Origin: JAUSKF01 sp964545345
GTDB lineage: Bacteria; Patescibacteriota; Minisyncoccia; UBA6257; WO2-44-18
Length of the DNA: 10,381 nucleotides
Assembly (NCBI GenBank): GCA_964545345.1
Contig: CAZJFE010000025.1
Span: 1-10,381, forward strand
Direction of reading: 5' to 3'
A program made the position numbers and the translations under genes. Under the pieces are notes generated by a model that saw nothing but the letters and a program-made list of their open reading frames with translations, was not told the DNA's origin and did not search any database. Shown here one piece after another: positions 1-5,991 of the stretch (the stretch's first letter is position 1; each line of letters begins with the position of its first letter).

Positions 1-1
1 G

Positions 2-29
2 TTGACACCAATAGACCATATATGTTAAT
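2..29 (+). promoter_or_regulatory. Possible promoter of the sigma-4/HARE gene
   Basis: A consensus -35 hexamer TTGACA at 2-7 is followed after 16 bases by GTTAAT (24-29), a 4/6 match to the -10 consensus. Transcription would start near 36, giving a roughly 39-base AT-rich leader without a Shine-Dalgarno sequence. A second reading uses TTGAAG (31-36) and AAAAAT (53-58), which would leave a leader of about 10 bases. The window edge is too close to choose between them. Confidence 0.35.
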
Positions 30-74
30 CTTGAAGCCGTTAAAGCACCAATAAAAATTTAACCAATTAAAAAA

Positions 75-1085
75 ATGTTCGAAGTGTCCAAATTATCTAA
101 TTTAATAAAGGTCTGCCTGGCCGGTCTGAATGATCGCCAGCAAGAAATTGTGGAAGGTCGTTATGGCTTAAACAAAGCCGAGTCTTTGACTTTGGCTGAG
201 TTGGGCACCGATTATGGTTTGACTCGCGAACGAGTTCGCCAGATTGAAGCCCTGGCCTTGAAAGCTACCCGCCAAAAAGCGGAAGGCGCCGAGTTTGGCG
301 ATTTCGCGAAAGCGGTTGCTTCTATTTTGAAATCTGTTGGCGGCGTAAAGCGGGAGGACGCGCTCGTTGCTGATCTGGTTAAAGTCAGCAATATTTCTCC
401 GGAGCAATCCAATCGTATTAAATTTTTATTGGAAATTTGCGGTAAATTCAATTACTCCAAAGATGATAAGGACTTCCACCCCTATTGGTATTTAGGTGAA
501 GCCGATCAGAAAAAGGCGGTTTCTTTTATCGGTAATTTGGTAAAAATCGCCGATCGCGGAAACTTTGCCGCTAGCTTTGCCTCTGCCGCTAAGAATTCCG
601 GTTTGTCCGAAGCTGTAGCTAAGAACTATGCTTCTATCTCCAAGAAAGTGGCCGTCAATCTTTACGGCGACCTCGGTCTTTCCGACTGGCCGGAAATTAA
701 TCCGAAGACCGCGCGGGATTGGGCTTACTTGGTTTTAAAGAAACAGCAAAAGCCGTTGCACTTCAACGACATCGCTTCTTTGGTAACCAAAATGCGCAAC
801 AAATCCGCGCATGCGCCGACTGTTCACAATGAATTAATCAAAGATGAGAACTTTGTCTTGGTTGGCAAAGGCACTTACACTTTGAAGGAATTCGGTGTTA
901 CTCCGGGAACCGCCCGCGAGATCATTGCTCACTACCTGAAAAAGCATGGCCCGTTGGCGGCTAAAGATGTTGTGAAGATGGTTTTGAAGGAACGGTTGTT
1001 TAAAGAGAATACTATTTTAATCAACTTGCAGAATCGCCGGAACTTCAAGCGGATGGATGATGGACGGTATTCGGTTCTAGCTTAA
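75..1085 (+). CDS. Sigma-70 region 4 / HARE-HTH DNA-binding protein
   Basis: This is a 336-residue probable transcription factor. Residues 15-68 look like sigma-70 region 4: LNDRQQEIVEGRYGL, then the helix-turn-helix with TRERVRQIE, which in sigma factors reads the -35 box. Regions 1-3, including the -10-binding region 2, are absent, so it is not a complete sigma factor. Residues about 211-275 resemble a HARE-HTH winged helix (KPLHFNDIASLV ... TVHNELIKDENFVLVGKGTY), a fold also found in RNA polymerase delta subunits. Residues 276-336 look like a further winged helix (GPLAAKDVV ... DDGRYSVL). The middle, 70-210, is helical and not recognised. The ATG at 75 has an A-rich upstream and no Shine-Dalgarno site. 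A role as an RNA-polymerase-associated regulator is inferred; its targets are unknown. Confidence 0.8.
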   Translation: MFEVSKLSNLIKVCLAGLNDRQQEIVEGRYGLNKAESLTLAELGTDYGLTRERVRQIEALALKATRQKAEGAEFGDFAKAVASILKSVGGVKREDALVADLVKVSNISPEQSNRIKFLLEICGKFNYSKDDKDFHPYWYLGEADQKKAVSFIGNLVKIADRGNFAASFASAAKNSGLSEAVAKNYASISKKVAVNLYGDLGLSDWPEINPKTARDWAYLVLKKQQKPLHFNDIASLVTKMRNKSAHAPTVHNELIKDENFVLVGKGTYTLKEFGVTPGTAREIIAHYLKKHGPLAAKDVVKMVLKERLFKENTILINLQNRRNFKRMDDGRYSVLA

Positions 1086-1095
1086 AGTCAGAGCA

Positions 1096-1122
1096 CGAAT
1101 CCCCCTAGATAAGGGGGATTCG
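1096..1122 (+). terminator. Hairpin after the sigma-4/HARE gene
   Basis: CGAATCCCCC (1096-1105) is the exact reverse complement of GGGGGATTCG (1113-1122), giving a 10-bp stem (11 with the adjoining T-A pair) and a 5-7-base loop. It begins 10 bases after the stop codon. No T-run follows, so as an intrinsic terminator it is incomplete. It may instead stabilise the 3' end. The next promoter starts only 11 bases downstream. Confidence 0.55.
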
Positions 1123-1133
1123 CTTAAGTAGGA

Positions 1134-1142
1134 TGGTATAAT
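1134..1142 (+). promoter_or_regulatory. Extended -10 promoter of the membrane protein/ATPase operon
   Basis: TGG-TATAAT is a perfect -10 hexamer (1137-1142) with the TGn extension. No convincing -35 lies 17 bases upstream, where the hairpin sits, which fits an extended -10 promoter. The hexamer ends 6 bases before the GTG at 1149, so the predicted transcription start coincides with the start codon and the mRNA would be leaderless. Confidence 0.7.
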
Positions 1143-1148
1143 TAGTTT

Positions 1149-2423
1149 GTGGCAGAATTTTTCACAGGAATTTTAAATAGCATTTTTTCAGTTATCGCCG
1201 CCACCTGGTGGGTAGCCCTCCCGGTAGCGCTTTTTTGGGTTTTTTGGCGTCTCTGGATCTATTATATTTACGTTGATTACTTAAAGGCGCTGAACTGGAT
1301 TGTCTTAGAAGTTAAGGTTCCGGCCAACATTGAAAAGACTCCTAAGTCCATGGAGCAGGTTTTTGCCGCGGTCTATGGAATTTATTCCTTCGGTTTTCGG
1401 TTATTCCAAATTTATTTAGAAGGTCATTTGCGCGAAGATTGGATCTCTTTTGAATTGGTTGGTTTTTCCGGCGGTGTCCATTTCTATATCCGCACTCCTT
1501 CTATGTACAAGGGCATTATTGAATCGTCCATATACGCCCAATATCCGGATGCTGAAGTTCACCAAGTGCCAGATTATATGGATATTTATCCGCGCACTTT
1601 GCCGAATGAAACTTACGACATTTGGGGAACCGACTATCATCTGATCCGCAACAATGCTTACCCGATAAAAACCTACGAAGAGTTTGAAGAGAACATTGAT
1701 GAGCGTCGTCTTGATCCGATCGCGGCAATTACGGAAGTGATGTCTAAATTGAAGAATGACGAGATGATCGCCATTCAGATTTTCGTCAGCCCAACCGGGC
1801 CGGACGATGGGTATGATTGGAAGGGGGAAAGCGAGGCGGTGCGGGATAAGTTAGCTGGTCGGAAAAAAGCTAAACCGCCAAGTTTCGCGGCGGCGATCTG
1901 GGAATTTTTCGCCAATTTTTTCAAGGCCCCGCATACCTATCCGGAATGGTCCGGCGCGGAACAACCGAAGGATGATCCGGGCAAGCTTTTGAATATGACG
2001 GGAGGCGAGCGGGACGTAATGGAGGCGATTGAAAAGAAGATCAGCAAATTGGGATTTGAAACCAACATCCGTTTCGTTTTTATTGATCGTCGCGATAGCT
2101 TCACCCGTTCTCATATCGGAGCGGTCATGGCGACTTTCCATCAGTTCACCGCCCAGAATTTAAACGGATTCCGTCCGAACGTGGATACCTTCACGATCAT
2201 CCGCGGCAACGTGAAAGCTTTTAAAAATACCCGGATGTGGTATCGCAAGCGTCGGATGTGGGAATCCTTTAAGAGGTTGTATTGGCCGAGGCGAACTTCC
2301 ATTTTAAACACGGAAGAATTAGCGACTTTGTATCACTTCCCGAGCATCGTGGTGGAAGCTCCGTTATTGCGACGCTTGGGAGCCAAAAAAGGCGAACCTC
2401 CGGCCGGTCTTCCAATAGAATAA
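1149..2423 (+). CDS. Membrane-anchored protein paired with a T4SS-like ATPase
   Basis: The product has 424 residues. A strongly hydrophobic, Trp-rich segment at about 12-42 is a membrane anchor. The rest is soluble, mixed alpha/beta, with a hydrophilic linker around 215-280. Near the C-terminus is ILNTEELATLYHFPS (385-399), followed by LLRRLGAKKGEPPAGLP. From memory, similar NTEELATL(F/Y)H(F/P)P segments occur just before the ATPase domain in long HerA/VirD4-type conjugation proteins; this is recall, not a search. The GTG start is chosen because the next in-frame ATG (residue 68) would delete the membrane anchor, and because the extended -10 box lies exactly one promoter length upstream. Only one base separates the stop from the ATPase gene, so the two are surely co-transcribed and probably form one complex. 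An exact function cannot be assigned. Confidence 0.8.
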   Translation: MAEFFTGILNSIFSVIAATWWVALPVALFWVFWRLWIYYIYVDYLKALNWIVLEVKVPANIEKTPKSMEQVFAAVYGIYSFGFRLFQIYLEGHLREDWISFELVGFSGGVHFYIRTPSMYKGIIESSIYAQYPDAEVHQVPDYMDIYPRTLPNETYDIWGTDYHLIRNNAYPIKTYEEFEENIDERRLDPIAAITEVMSKLKNDEMIAIQIFVSPTGPDDGYDWKGESEAVRDKLAGRKKAKPPSFAAAIWEFFANFFKAPHTYPEWSGAEQPKDDPGKLLNMTGGERDVMEAIEKKISKLGFETNIRFVFIDRRDSFTRSHIGAVMATFHQFTAQNLNGFRPNVDTFTIIRGNVKAFKNTRMWYRKRRMWESFKRLYWPRRTSILNTEELATLYHFPSIVVEAPLLRRLGAKKGEPPAGLPIE

Positions 2424-2424
2424 T

Positions 2425-4194
2425 ATGGCAAAAGACGTCAACATATTCGGACAAGTCAGTTTCCGTGGTTCCACCACGCGATTTGGTATTAAACAGGACG
2501 ACCGGCGTCGTCATATGTATCTGATCGGTAAGACCGGTATGGGAAAGACGACCACGATGGAAAATATGGTTATCTCCGATATTATGAACGGTCATGGTGT
2601 CGGCGTAATGGACCCGCACGGTGATTTCGCCGAGAAGATGTTGGATTTCGTTCCAAAGGAGCGTCTTAAAGATGTGGTTTATTTTGATCCGTCGGATATT
2701 GATTATCCGATCGCCTTCAATCCTTTAGAGCAGGTACAGGACGAATTCCGTTATTTGGTAGCTTCCGGCTTGATGGGCGTGTTCAAAAAGATTTGGCCGG
2801 ACGTCTGGTCTCCCCGTATGGAATACATTTTGAACAACGCTTTACTGACTATGTTGGAGTTCCCGGATTCTAATATGCTGGGCGTGCAACGTCTGCTTTC
2901 GGATAAGGATTATCGGAAAACCAAAGTAGACGCCTTGAAGGACCCGGTTATCAAAGGTTTCTGGGTCAATGAGTTTTCCCGTTACTCTCAGAAGTTTGAA
3001 ACGGAAGCGACGGCGGCCATTCAAAACAAGATCGGTCAGTTTGTGGCTAATCCGTTGGTGCGCAATATTTTGGGCCAAAATAAGTCGGCGCTTAATCTTC
3101 GTGAAGCGATAGATCAGCGGAAGATTCTTATTTTTAATTTGTCTAAAGGAAAGATCGGAGAAGACAACTCGGCCTTGCTCGGTTCCATGATTATCACCAA
3201 GCTTCAATTGGCGGCTATGTCTCGCGTGGATATTCCGGAGCAGGATCGTAAAGATTTTTATCTTTATGTAGATGAGTTTCAAAACTTCGCCACCGATTCT
3301 TTCGCCAACATTTTGTCCGAGGCGCGTAAATATCGCTTGTGCCTGATTCTGGCCCACCAATATATCCGTCAATTGGTACATGATTTGAATACGAAAGTGA
3401 GGGATGCGGTTTTCGGTAATGTCGGCACGATTGTTACCTTCCGGGTAGGTGGAGAGGACGCGGAGTTTTTGGAAAAGGAATTTATGCCGGATTTTGAAGC
3501 GGTAGATATTGTTAATCTCGCCAAAGCGCAGGTTTACATCAAATTAATGATTGATGGGGTTTCTTCCCGTCCTTTCTCCGCTATGGGACTGCCGCCGGTT
3601 AAATCACCGGCTGTCTCTTATCGCGATTTAATTATTGAACACTCCCGGAAGACTTATGCGACTCCAATCAAGGAAGTTTCCGATAAGATTGCTAAGGAAT
3701 TCATGCCGGTGGAATCAGTTGATGACCGGGAGCCGAGCGGAGGCGGAGATTTTCGTAAACCTCGGATGGATGGGGGTGGAGATTTTCGCAAACCAAAACC
3801 GGCCGGCGGATCTTCCTTCGGAGGAGGAGATTTCCGAACGCCTCGTCCCGCTGTTAACGATATTCGGCCAACTCCCGCGGCCCCTCCCAAACCTAGCTTT
3901 GTGGAAAAGCTAGTCAGTTTGATACCGAAAATAGGCAATTCCGAGCCAGCGACACCAGTAAAACCAAAAGTTGTGGCCGCAGTTCCTCCAAGGCCGCCGG
4001 TTAAGCCGATAGCGCCACCGGCTCCGAAACCAGTTGTTCCTTCTGTGGAATTGAAACCGGCCACGCCGAAACCGATGTCTTTAAGCGAACTCAAGCCGAG
4101 ATCTGATGTTGTTAAAGAAAAAAAGCCGGTAGATGTTAGCGCTCTCCGCGAAGCTCTCAAAGAATCTTTAGCGAAAAAGAAGGACAATCCCTAA
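2425..4194 (+). CDS. VirD4/TraG/HerA-like type IV secretion ATPase
   Basis: The product has 589 residues and no transmembrane segment of its own. A Walker A loop GKTGMGKT is at 35-42, VGVMDPHGD at 59-67, Walker B YLYVDEFQNF at 279-288 with Glu284 as likely catalytic residue, and LILAHQYIRQL at 307-317 as sensor/arginine-finger region. This order matches the RecA-type motor of T4SS coupling proteins and HerA-like translocases, hexamers that pump DNA or deliver substrates at a membrane. Coupling proteins usually carry their own N-terminal membrane helices; here the preceding gene may supply them. After about residue 435 a disordered tail carries GGGDFR(K/T)P three times (about 439-472), then a Pro/Lys/Ala-rich stretch, ending in a helical SALREALKESLAKKK. 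The ATG follows the upstream stop after one base with no Shine-Dalgarno, suggesting translational coupling. No relaxase, VirB4 or pilin gene is in view. Confidence 0.85.
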   Translation: MAKDVNIFGQVSFRGSTTRFGIKQDDRRRHMYLIGKTGMGKTTTMENMVISDIMNGHGVGVMDPHGDFAEKMLDFVPKERLKDVVYFDPSDIDYPIAFNPLEQVQDEFRYLVASGLMGVFKKIWPDVWSPRMEYILNNALLTMLEFPDSNMLGVQRLLSDKDYRKTKVDALKDPVIKGFWVNEFSRYSQKFETEATAAIQNKIGQFVANPLVRNILGQNKSALNLREAIDQRKILIFNLSKGKIGEDNSALLGSMIITKLQLAAMSRVDIPEQDRKDFYLYVDEFQNFATDSFANILSEARKYRLCLILAHQYIRQLVHDLNTKVRDAVFGNVGTIVTFRVGGEDAEFLEKEFMPDFEAVDIVNLAKAQVYIKLMIDGVSSRPFSAMGLPPVKSPAVSYRDLIIEHSRKTYATPIKEVSDKIAKEFMPVESVDDREPSGGGDFRKPRMDGGGDFRKPKPAGGSSFGGGDFRTPRPAVNDIRPTPAAPPKPSFVEKLVSLIPKIGNSEPATPVKPKVVAAVPPRPPVKPIAPPAPKPVVPSVELKPATPKPMSLSELKPRSDVVKEKKPVDVSALREALKESLAKKKDNP

Positions 4195-4211
4195 GTTCTA
4201 ATATCTAATTT

Positions 4212-4261
4212 CCAATCAATCTCTAATTCAAAAATTACTAATTGATTGGCAATTAGTAATT
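4212..4261. repeat. AT-rich inverted repeats between convergent genes
   Basis: AATTACTAATTG (4233-4244) and CAATTAGTAATT (4250-4261) are exact reverse complements with a 5-base loop. An alternative pairing is CCAATCAAT (4212-4220) with ATTGATTGG (4241-4249). The surrounding 4195-4276 is low-complexity, built from variants of CTAATT/AATTAG. It sits between the ends of the ATPase gene (+) and efp (-), so it may act as a weak bidirectional terminator, but there is no clear T-run after a GC stem. Confidence 0.6.
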
Positions 4262-4285
4262 AGGTGTTAGTAATTCTTTCCAAAA

Positions 4286-4861
4286 CTACTCCTTACTTTT
4301 TTCTACCCGCTCCACATAATCTCCCGTCTCGGTATTTACTTTGATAATGTCGCCGCTGTTTACGAAGAGGGGAACCTGCACGATTGCTCCGGTTTCTAGC
4401 GTAGCCGATTTGGTGCCTCCCTGGGCGGTATTGCCGCGTTCGCCCGGAGGAGTCTCGGTGATTTTCAAATCCATTTTGATAGATGGCTTGATGCTTAAGA
4501 TTAAATCTCCGAATTTCAGAGCGGTTACCAGATTGTTCGGTTTCATAAATTTTCCGCCGATGCCAACCTGTTCTTCGGTTAGCGAGAACCGGGCGGCAGG
4601 GTTGTCTTTTTTGCAGAACCAAAACAGGCCTTTGGTGTTGTAGAGATATTTTACTTCTTCCCGCACAATTTCCGCTTCTTCAAAAGATTCGCTGGAGTGG
4701 AAGTTTTGTTCCACAACTTTTCCAGAAATCAGGTTCTTCAGCTTGCATTTCGCCACCGGTTTACGCTGTTGCATGCGCAAAAACGCGTACTCCATTACTT
4801 CATACGGCTCGCCATTCATCGTGAAGATCACTCCCTTTTTTAGATCGTTATAAGCCAACAT
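4286..4861 (-). CDS. efp: Translation elongation factor P
   Basis: The product has 191 residues, full length for EF-P, which enters the ribosomal E site and relieves stalling at proline runs. The N-terminal KOW-like domain is visible (NDLKKGVIFTMNGEPYEV, CKLKNLISGKVVE), followed by two OB domains and the typical end VNTETGDYVERVEK. The beta-hairpin tip that touches the P-site tRNA normally reads PGKG(Q/V)AF and carries a lysine that is modified in E. coli. Here it reads RMQQRKPVAKCKLKNL, so the usual lysine position aligns with Gln, with Arg and Lys just after. From memory, related QQRKP loops are common in CPR EF-P. The gene is alone on the minus strand, with its own promoter abutting that of the small-protein block. 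The Pro-rich proteins encoded nearby (2425 and 7540 genes) are plausible clients. Confidence 0.95.
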   Translation of the reverse strand: MLAYNDLKKGVIFTMNGEPYEVMEYAFLRMQQRKPVAKCKLKNLISGKVVEQNFHSSESFEEAEIVREEVKYLYNTKGLFWFCKKDNPAARFSLTEEQVGIGGKFMKPNNLVTALKFGDLILSIKPSIKMDLKITETPPGERGNTAQGGTKSATLETGAIVQVPLFVNSGDIIKVNTETGDYVERVEKSKE

Positions 4862-4868
4862 TCTTAGT

Positions 4869-4897
4869 ATTTTAACCCAGTAGGGTCATTTCTTCAA
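4869..4897 (-). promoter_or_regulatory. efp promoter, leaderless type
   Basis: On the minus strand TTGAAG (4897-4892) is followed after exactly 17 bases by TAAAAT (4874-4869). The -10 box ends 7 bases before the efp ATG at 4861, which places the transcription start on or next to the start codon. No Shine-Dalgarno sequence is present. Confidence 0.7.
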
Positions 4898-4899
4898 CC

Positions 4900-4928
4900 T
4901 TTACATATTTCAACATTTCAGGTACAAT
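4900..4928 (+). promoter_or_regulatory. Promoter of small-protein unit 1
   Basis: TTTACA (4900-4905), a 17-base spacer and TACAAT (4923-4928) are each 5/6 matches to consensus. Transcription is predicted to begin near 4934, giving a leader of about 52 bases. The -35 box is only 2 bases from the -35 box of efp on the other strand. Confidence 0.7.
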
Positions 4929-4932
4929 ATCC

Positions 4933-4985
4933 GCAGCTCGTCCCTTACATAGTTTATGTGAGGGATTCAACTCAAGGAGAATCCC
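4933..4985 (+). promoter_or_regulatory. Structured 5' leader, copy 1
   Basis: TCCCTTACATA (4941-4951) pairs with TATGTGAGGGA (4955-4965), an 11-bp stem with one G-U pair. GGGATTC (4962-4968), overlapping the 3' arm of that stem, is also the exact complement of GAATCCC (4979-4985), which ends directly before the ATG. The two hairpins exclude each other. AAGGAG (4974-4979) is a strong Shine-Dalgarno site: it is free in the first fold, and sits in the loop and edge of the second. The element recurs at 5543-5595 with 47 of 53 bases identical. A switch-like role in translation is inferred. Confidence 0.6.
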
Positions 4986-5276
4986 ATGGCTTGGTACTGG
5001 TGGGTGGCTTGCGCGCTTGGTTATGCTGGCGCCGGAGCGGCAGTAACTTATTTCTGGGCATTCTTGGACTGTGGCGAACATTACCTTGCCGACGGTACTA
5101 AGAAGAAGAATGACGACGATGGTGAAGAAGTGCTCATTTTTATATTCTGGCCGATTTGCCTACCAATTGTCATTGGCTGGATGGCCCGGAATAACAGAGA
5201 AAATAAAGCGCAGGAAAAAACCAAAACCGAGAGCAGCTCTTGTGAGCAATCCGAAACATCGAAAGGAGCAAAGTAA
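4986..5276 (+). CDS. Small two-TM protein, MAWY family, member 1
   Basis: The product has 96 residues and matches no family I recognise. It begins MAWYWWV. A hydrophobic segment covers about 4-27, a charged loop with DGTKKKNDDDGEE follows, a second hydrophobic segment lies at about 49-65 (LIFIFWPICLPIVIGWM), and residues 67-96 form a polar charged tail. A two-pass membrane protein is likely. The start is well supported: AAGGAG lies 6 bases upstream, and the leader plus first codons are shared with the gene at 5596. The stop overlaps the next ATG in TAATG, so members 1 and 2 are translationally coupled. Function is unknown; a membrane regulator, accessory subunit or holin-like protein are all possible. 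Confidence 0.7.
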   Translation: MAWYWWVACALGYAGAGAAVTYFWAFLDCGEHYLADGTKKKNDDDGEEVLIFIFWPICLPIVIGWMARNNRENKAQEKTKTESSSCEQSETSKGAK

Positions 5277-5503
5277 TGGCCTGGTACTGGTGGGTGCTGG
5301 CTCCGTGCTTGCTGTACGCGGCGACCGGTGGGTTCTGTGGTTTGTGCGCATTTTATGGATTTGTAACAGACCGGTGGGGCCAGACTAAGAATGTTAGCTC
5401 CCAAGAGCTTCGTGAGTTGATTATCGCGTTTTTCGCGATAGTTTTGTTCGGCCCCTTCTTTATTGCTTATGGGTTGGTGACGCGACGACCCTCCCCGCGG
5501 TAA
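5276..5503 (+). CDS. Small two-TM protein, MAWY family, member 2
   Basis: The product has 75 residues and no recognised family. The N-terminus MAWYWWV repeats that of member 1, and the DNA over those codons is nearly identical. Hydrophobic segments lie at about 5-29 (Cys/Gly-rich) and 48-67 (LIIAFFAIVLFGPFFIAYGL), joined by a polar loop (TDRWGQTKNVSSQELRE), and the chain ends in RRPSPR. Its ATG shares one base with the stop of member 1. AGGAG (5264-5268), 7 bases upstream, is inside the member 1 coding region. Its stop codon lies in the loop of a terminator. The pair may form a hetero-oligomer, but this is inference. Confidence 0.7.
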   Translation: MAWYWWVLAPCLLYAATGGFCGLCAFYGFVTDRWGQTKNVSSQELRELIIAFFAIVLFGPFFIAYGLVTRRPSPR

Positions 5504-5520
5504 CGCGGGTTCTTCTTTTT
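5494..5520 (+). terminator. Intrinsic terminator of small-protein unit 1
   Basis: CCCGCG (5494-5499) and CGCGGG (5504-5509) form a stem around the loop GTAA and are followed by a pyrimidine tract TTCTTCTTTTT (5510-5520). The loop contains the TAA stop codon of the 5276 gene, so there is essentially no 3' untranslated region. Confidence 0.8.
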
Positions 5521-5529
5521 CAAAATTTG

Positions 5530-5538
5530 TGCTATTAT
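5530..5538 (+). promoter_or_regulatory. Extended -10 promoter of small-protein unit 2
   Basis: TGC-TATTAT is an extended -10 box (hexamer 5533-5538). It sits at exactly the same distance from the repeated leader as TACAAT does in unit 1 (offset 610 bases), which supports both calls. No good -35 is seen; the T-tract of the preceding terminator occupies that position. Confidence 0.65.
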
Positions 5539-5542
5539 CACG

Positions 5543-5595
5543 GCAGCTTGTCCCTTACATAATCTATGTGAGGGATTCATTTCGAGGAGAATCCC
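5543..5595 (+). promoter_or_regulatory. Structured 5' leader, copy 2
   Basis: This is the second copy of the 4933-4985 element. Stem arms are TCCCTTACATA (5551-5561) and TATGTGAGGGA (5565-5575); the alternative pair is GGGATTC (5572-5578) and GAATCCC (5589-5595), again ending directly before the ATG. All six differences from copy 1 lie outside the pairing arms: one before the stem, two in the loop, three in the linker. The Shine-Dalgarno here is GAGGAG (5584-5589). Confidence 0.6.
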
Positions 5596-5844
5596 ATGGC
5601 CTGGTATGGGTGGGTAATCACCGCACTCGGCGCCTACATAGTCCTTTACTTTCTAGTAGTTTTTGTCGGCGTGATTGATTGGATGGTATTGAGTGAATCC
5701 AAATTTTTGTTTAATGCGCACATGTGCATCATTGCGTTAATCTTTCCGCTTATAGCTTTTTGCCCCTTTGTGATGTTTGTTCCAGAGTACCGGCTAGCAA
5801 ACAAAAAAAAGAAGATGGAAGATGCGAAAAAACCGCCCCGATAG
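5596..5844 (+). CDS. Small two-TM protein, MAWY family, member 3
   Basis: The product has 82 residues and no recognised family. It begins MAWYGWV, as members 1 and 2 do apart from one Gly for Trp. Hydrophobic segments cover about 4-30 and 42-62 (CIIALIFPLIAFCPFVMFV). The C-terminal tail is strongly basic (KKKKMEDAKKPPR). It is expressed alone, with its own extended -10 promoter, copy 2 of the leader, and a terminator that overlaps its stop. Similarity to member 1 across leader and first codons, but little beyond, suggests tandem duplication followed by divergence of the body, or selection on the leader and N-terminus. Function is unknown. Confidence 0.7.
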   Translation: MAWYGWVITALGAYIVLYFLVVFVGVIDWMVLSESKFLFNAHMCIIALIFPLIAFCPFVMFVPEYRLANKKKKMEDAKKPPR

Positions 5845-5860
5845 ACATCGGGGCTTTTTT
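5835..5860 (+). terminator. Intrinsic terminator of small-protein unit 2
   Basis: GCCCCGAT (5835-5842) and ATCGGGGC (5847-5854) form a perfect 8-bp stem with loop AGAC, followed by six T (5855-5860). The TAG stop of the 5596 gene (5842-5844) falls at the stem-loop junction. Confidence 0.9.
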
Positions 5861-5870
5861 GTTCTAAACT
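5842..5870 (+). promoter_or_regulatory. Possible promoter of small-protein unit 3
   Basis: TAGACA (5842-5847, 5/6 match to -35) is followed after 17 bases by TAAACT (5865-5870, 4/6 match). The bases directly after the -10, CACGGCAG, are identical to those after the -10 of unit 2. The -35 box lies inside the terminator hairpin of unit 2, so one unit would end where the next begins. Confidence 0.45.
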
Positions 5871-5898
5871 CACGGCAGTCCAAGTAAGGGAGTAAGCA

Positions 5899-5988
5899 AT
5901 GACTGGATTACTAACGTCATTGTTCGTCATCGGTGCCATCGCTTACTGTGTTGTTAAAATGATCAATAAGAAGAAGTGGGGCCGATAG
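5899..5988 (+). CDS. 29-residue single-TM microprotein
   Basis: A very short frame encodes MTGLLTSLFVIGAIAYCVVK and then MINKKKWGR. One hydrophobic segment (about 3-20) is followed by a basic tail, the layout of a small membrane peptide with a cytoplasmic C-terminus. AAGGGAG (5886-5892) lies 6 bases before the ATG and supports translation. It is followed after 3 bases by the next gene. It lacks the MAWY start. Candidates are a small membrane regulator or a type I toxin-like peptide; nothing in the sequence decides. It is short enough that chance cannot be excluded. Confidence 0.5.
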   Translation: MTGLLTSLFVIGAIAYCVVKMINKKKWGR

Positions 5989-5991
5989 ACG

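Noticed and set aside
3654..4187. Minus-strand 177-codon frame opposite the ATPase tail
   Set aside because: It mirrors the Pro/Gly/Lys-rich tail of the ATPase; no promoter, no recognisable domain, and the plus-strand gene is certain.
4195..4285. tRNA or small RNA gene between the ATPase gene and efp
   Set aside because: The sequence is AT-rich low-complexity with simple inverted repeats; no cloverleaf or conserved T-loop was found.
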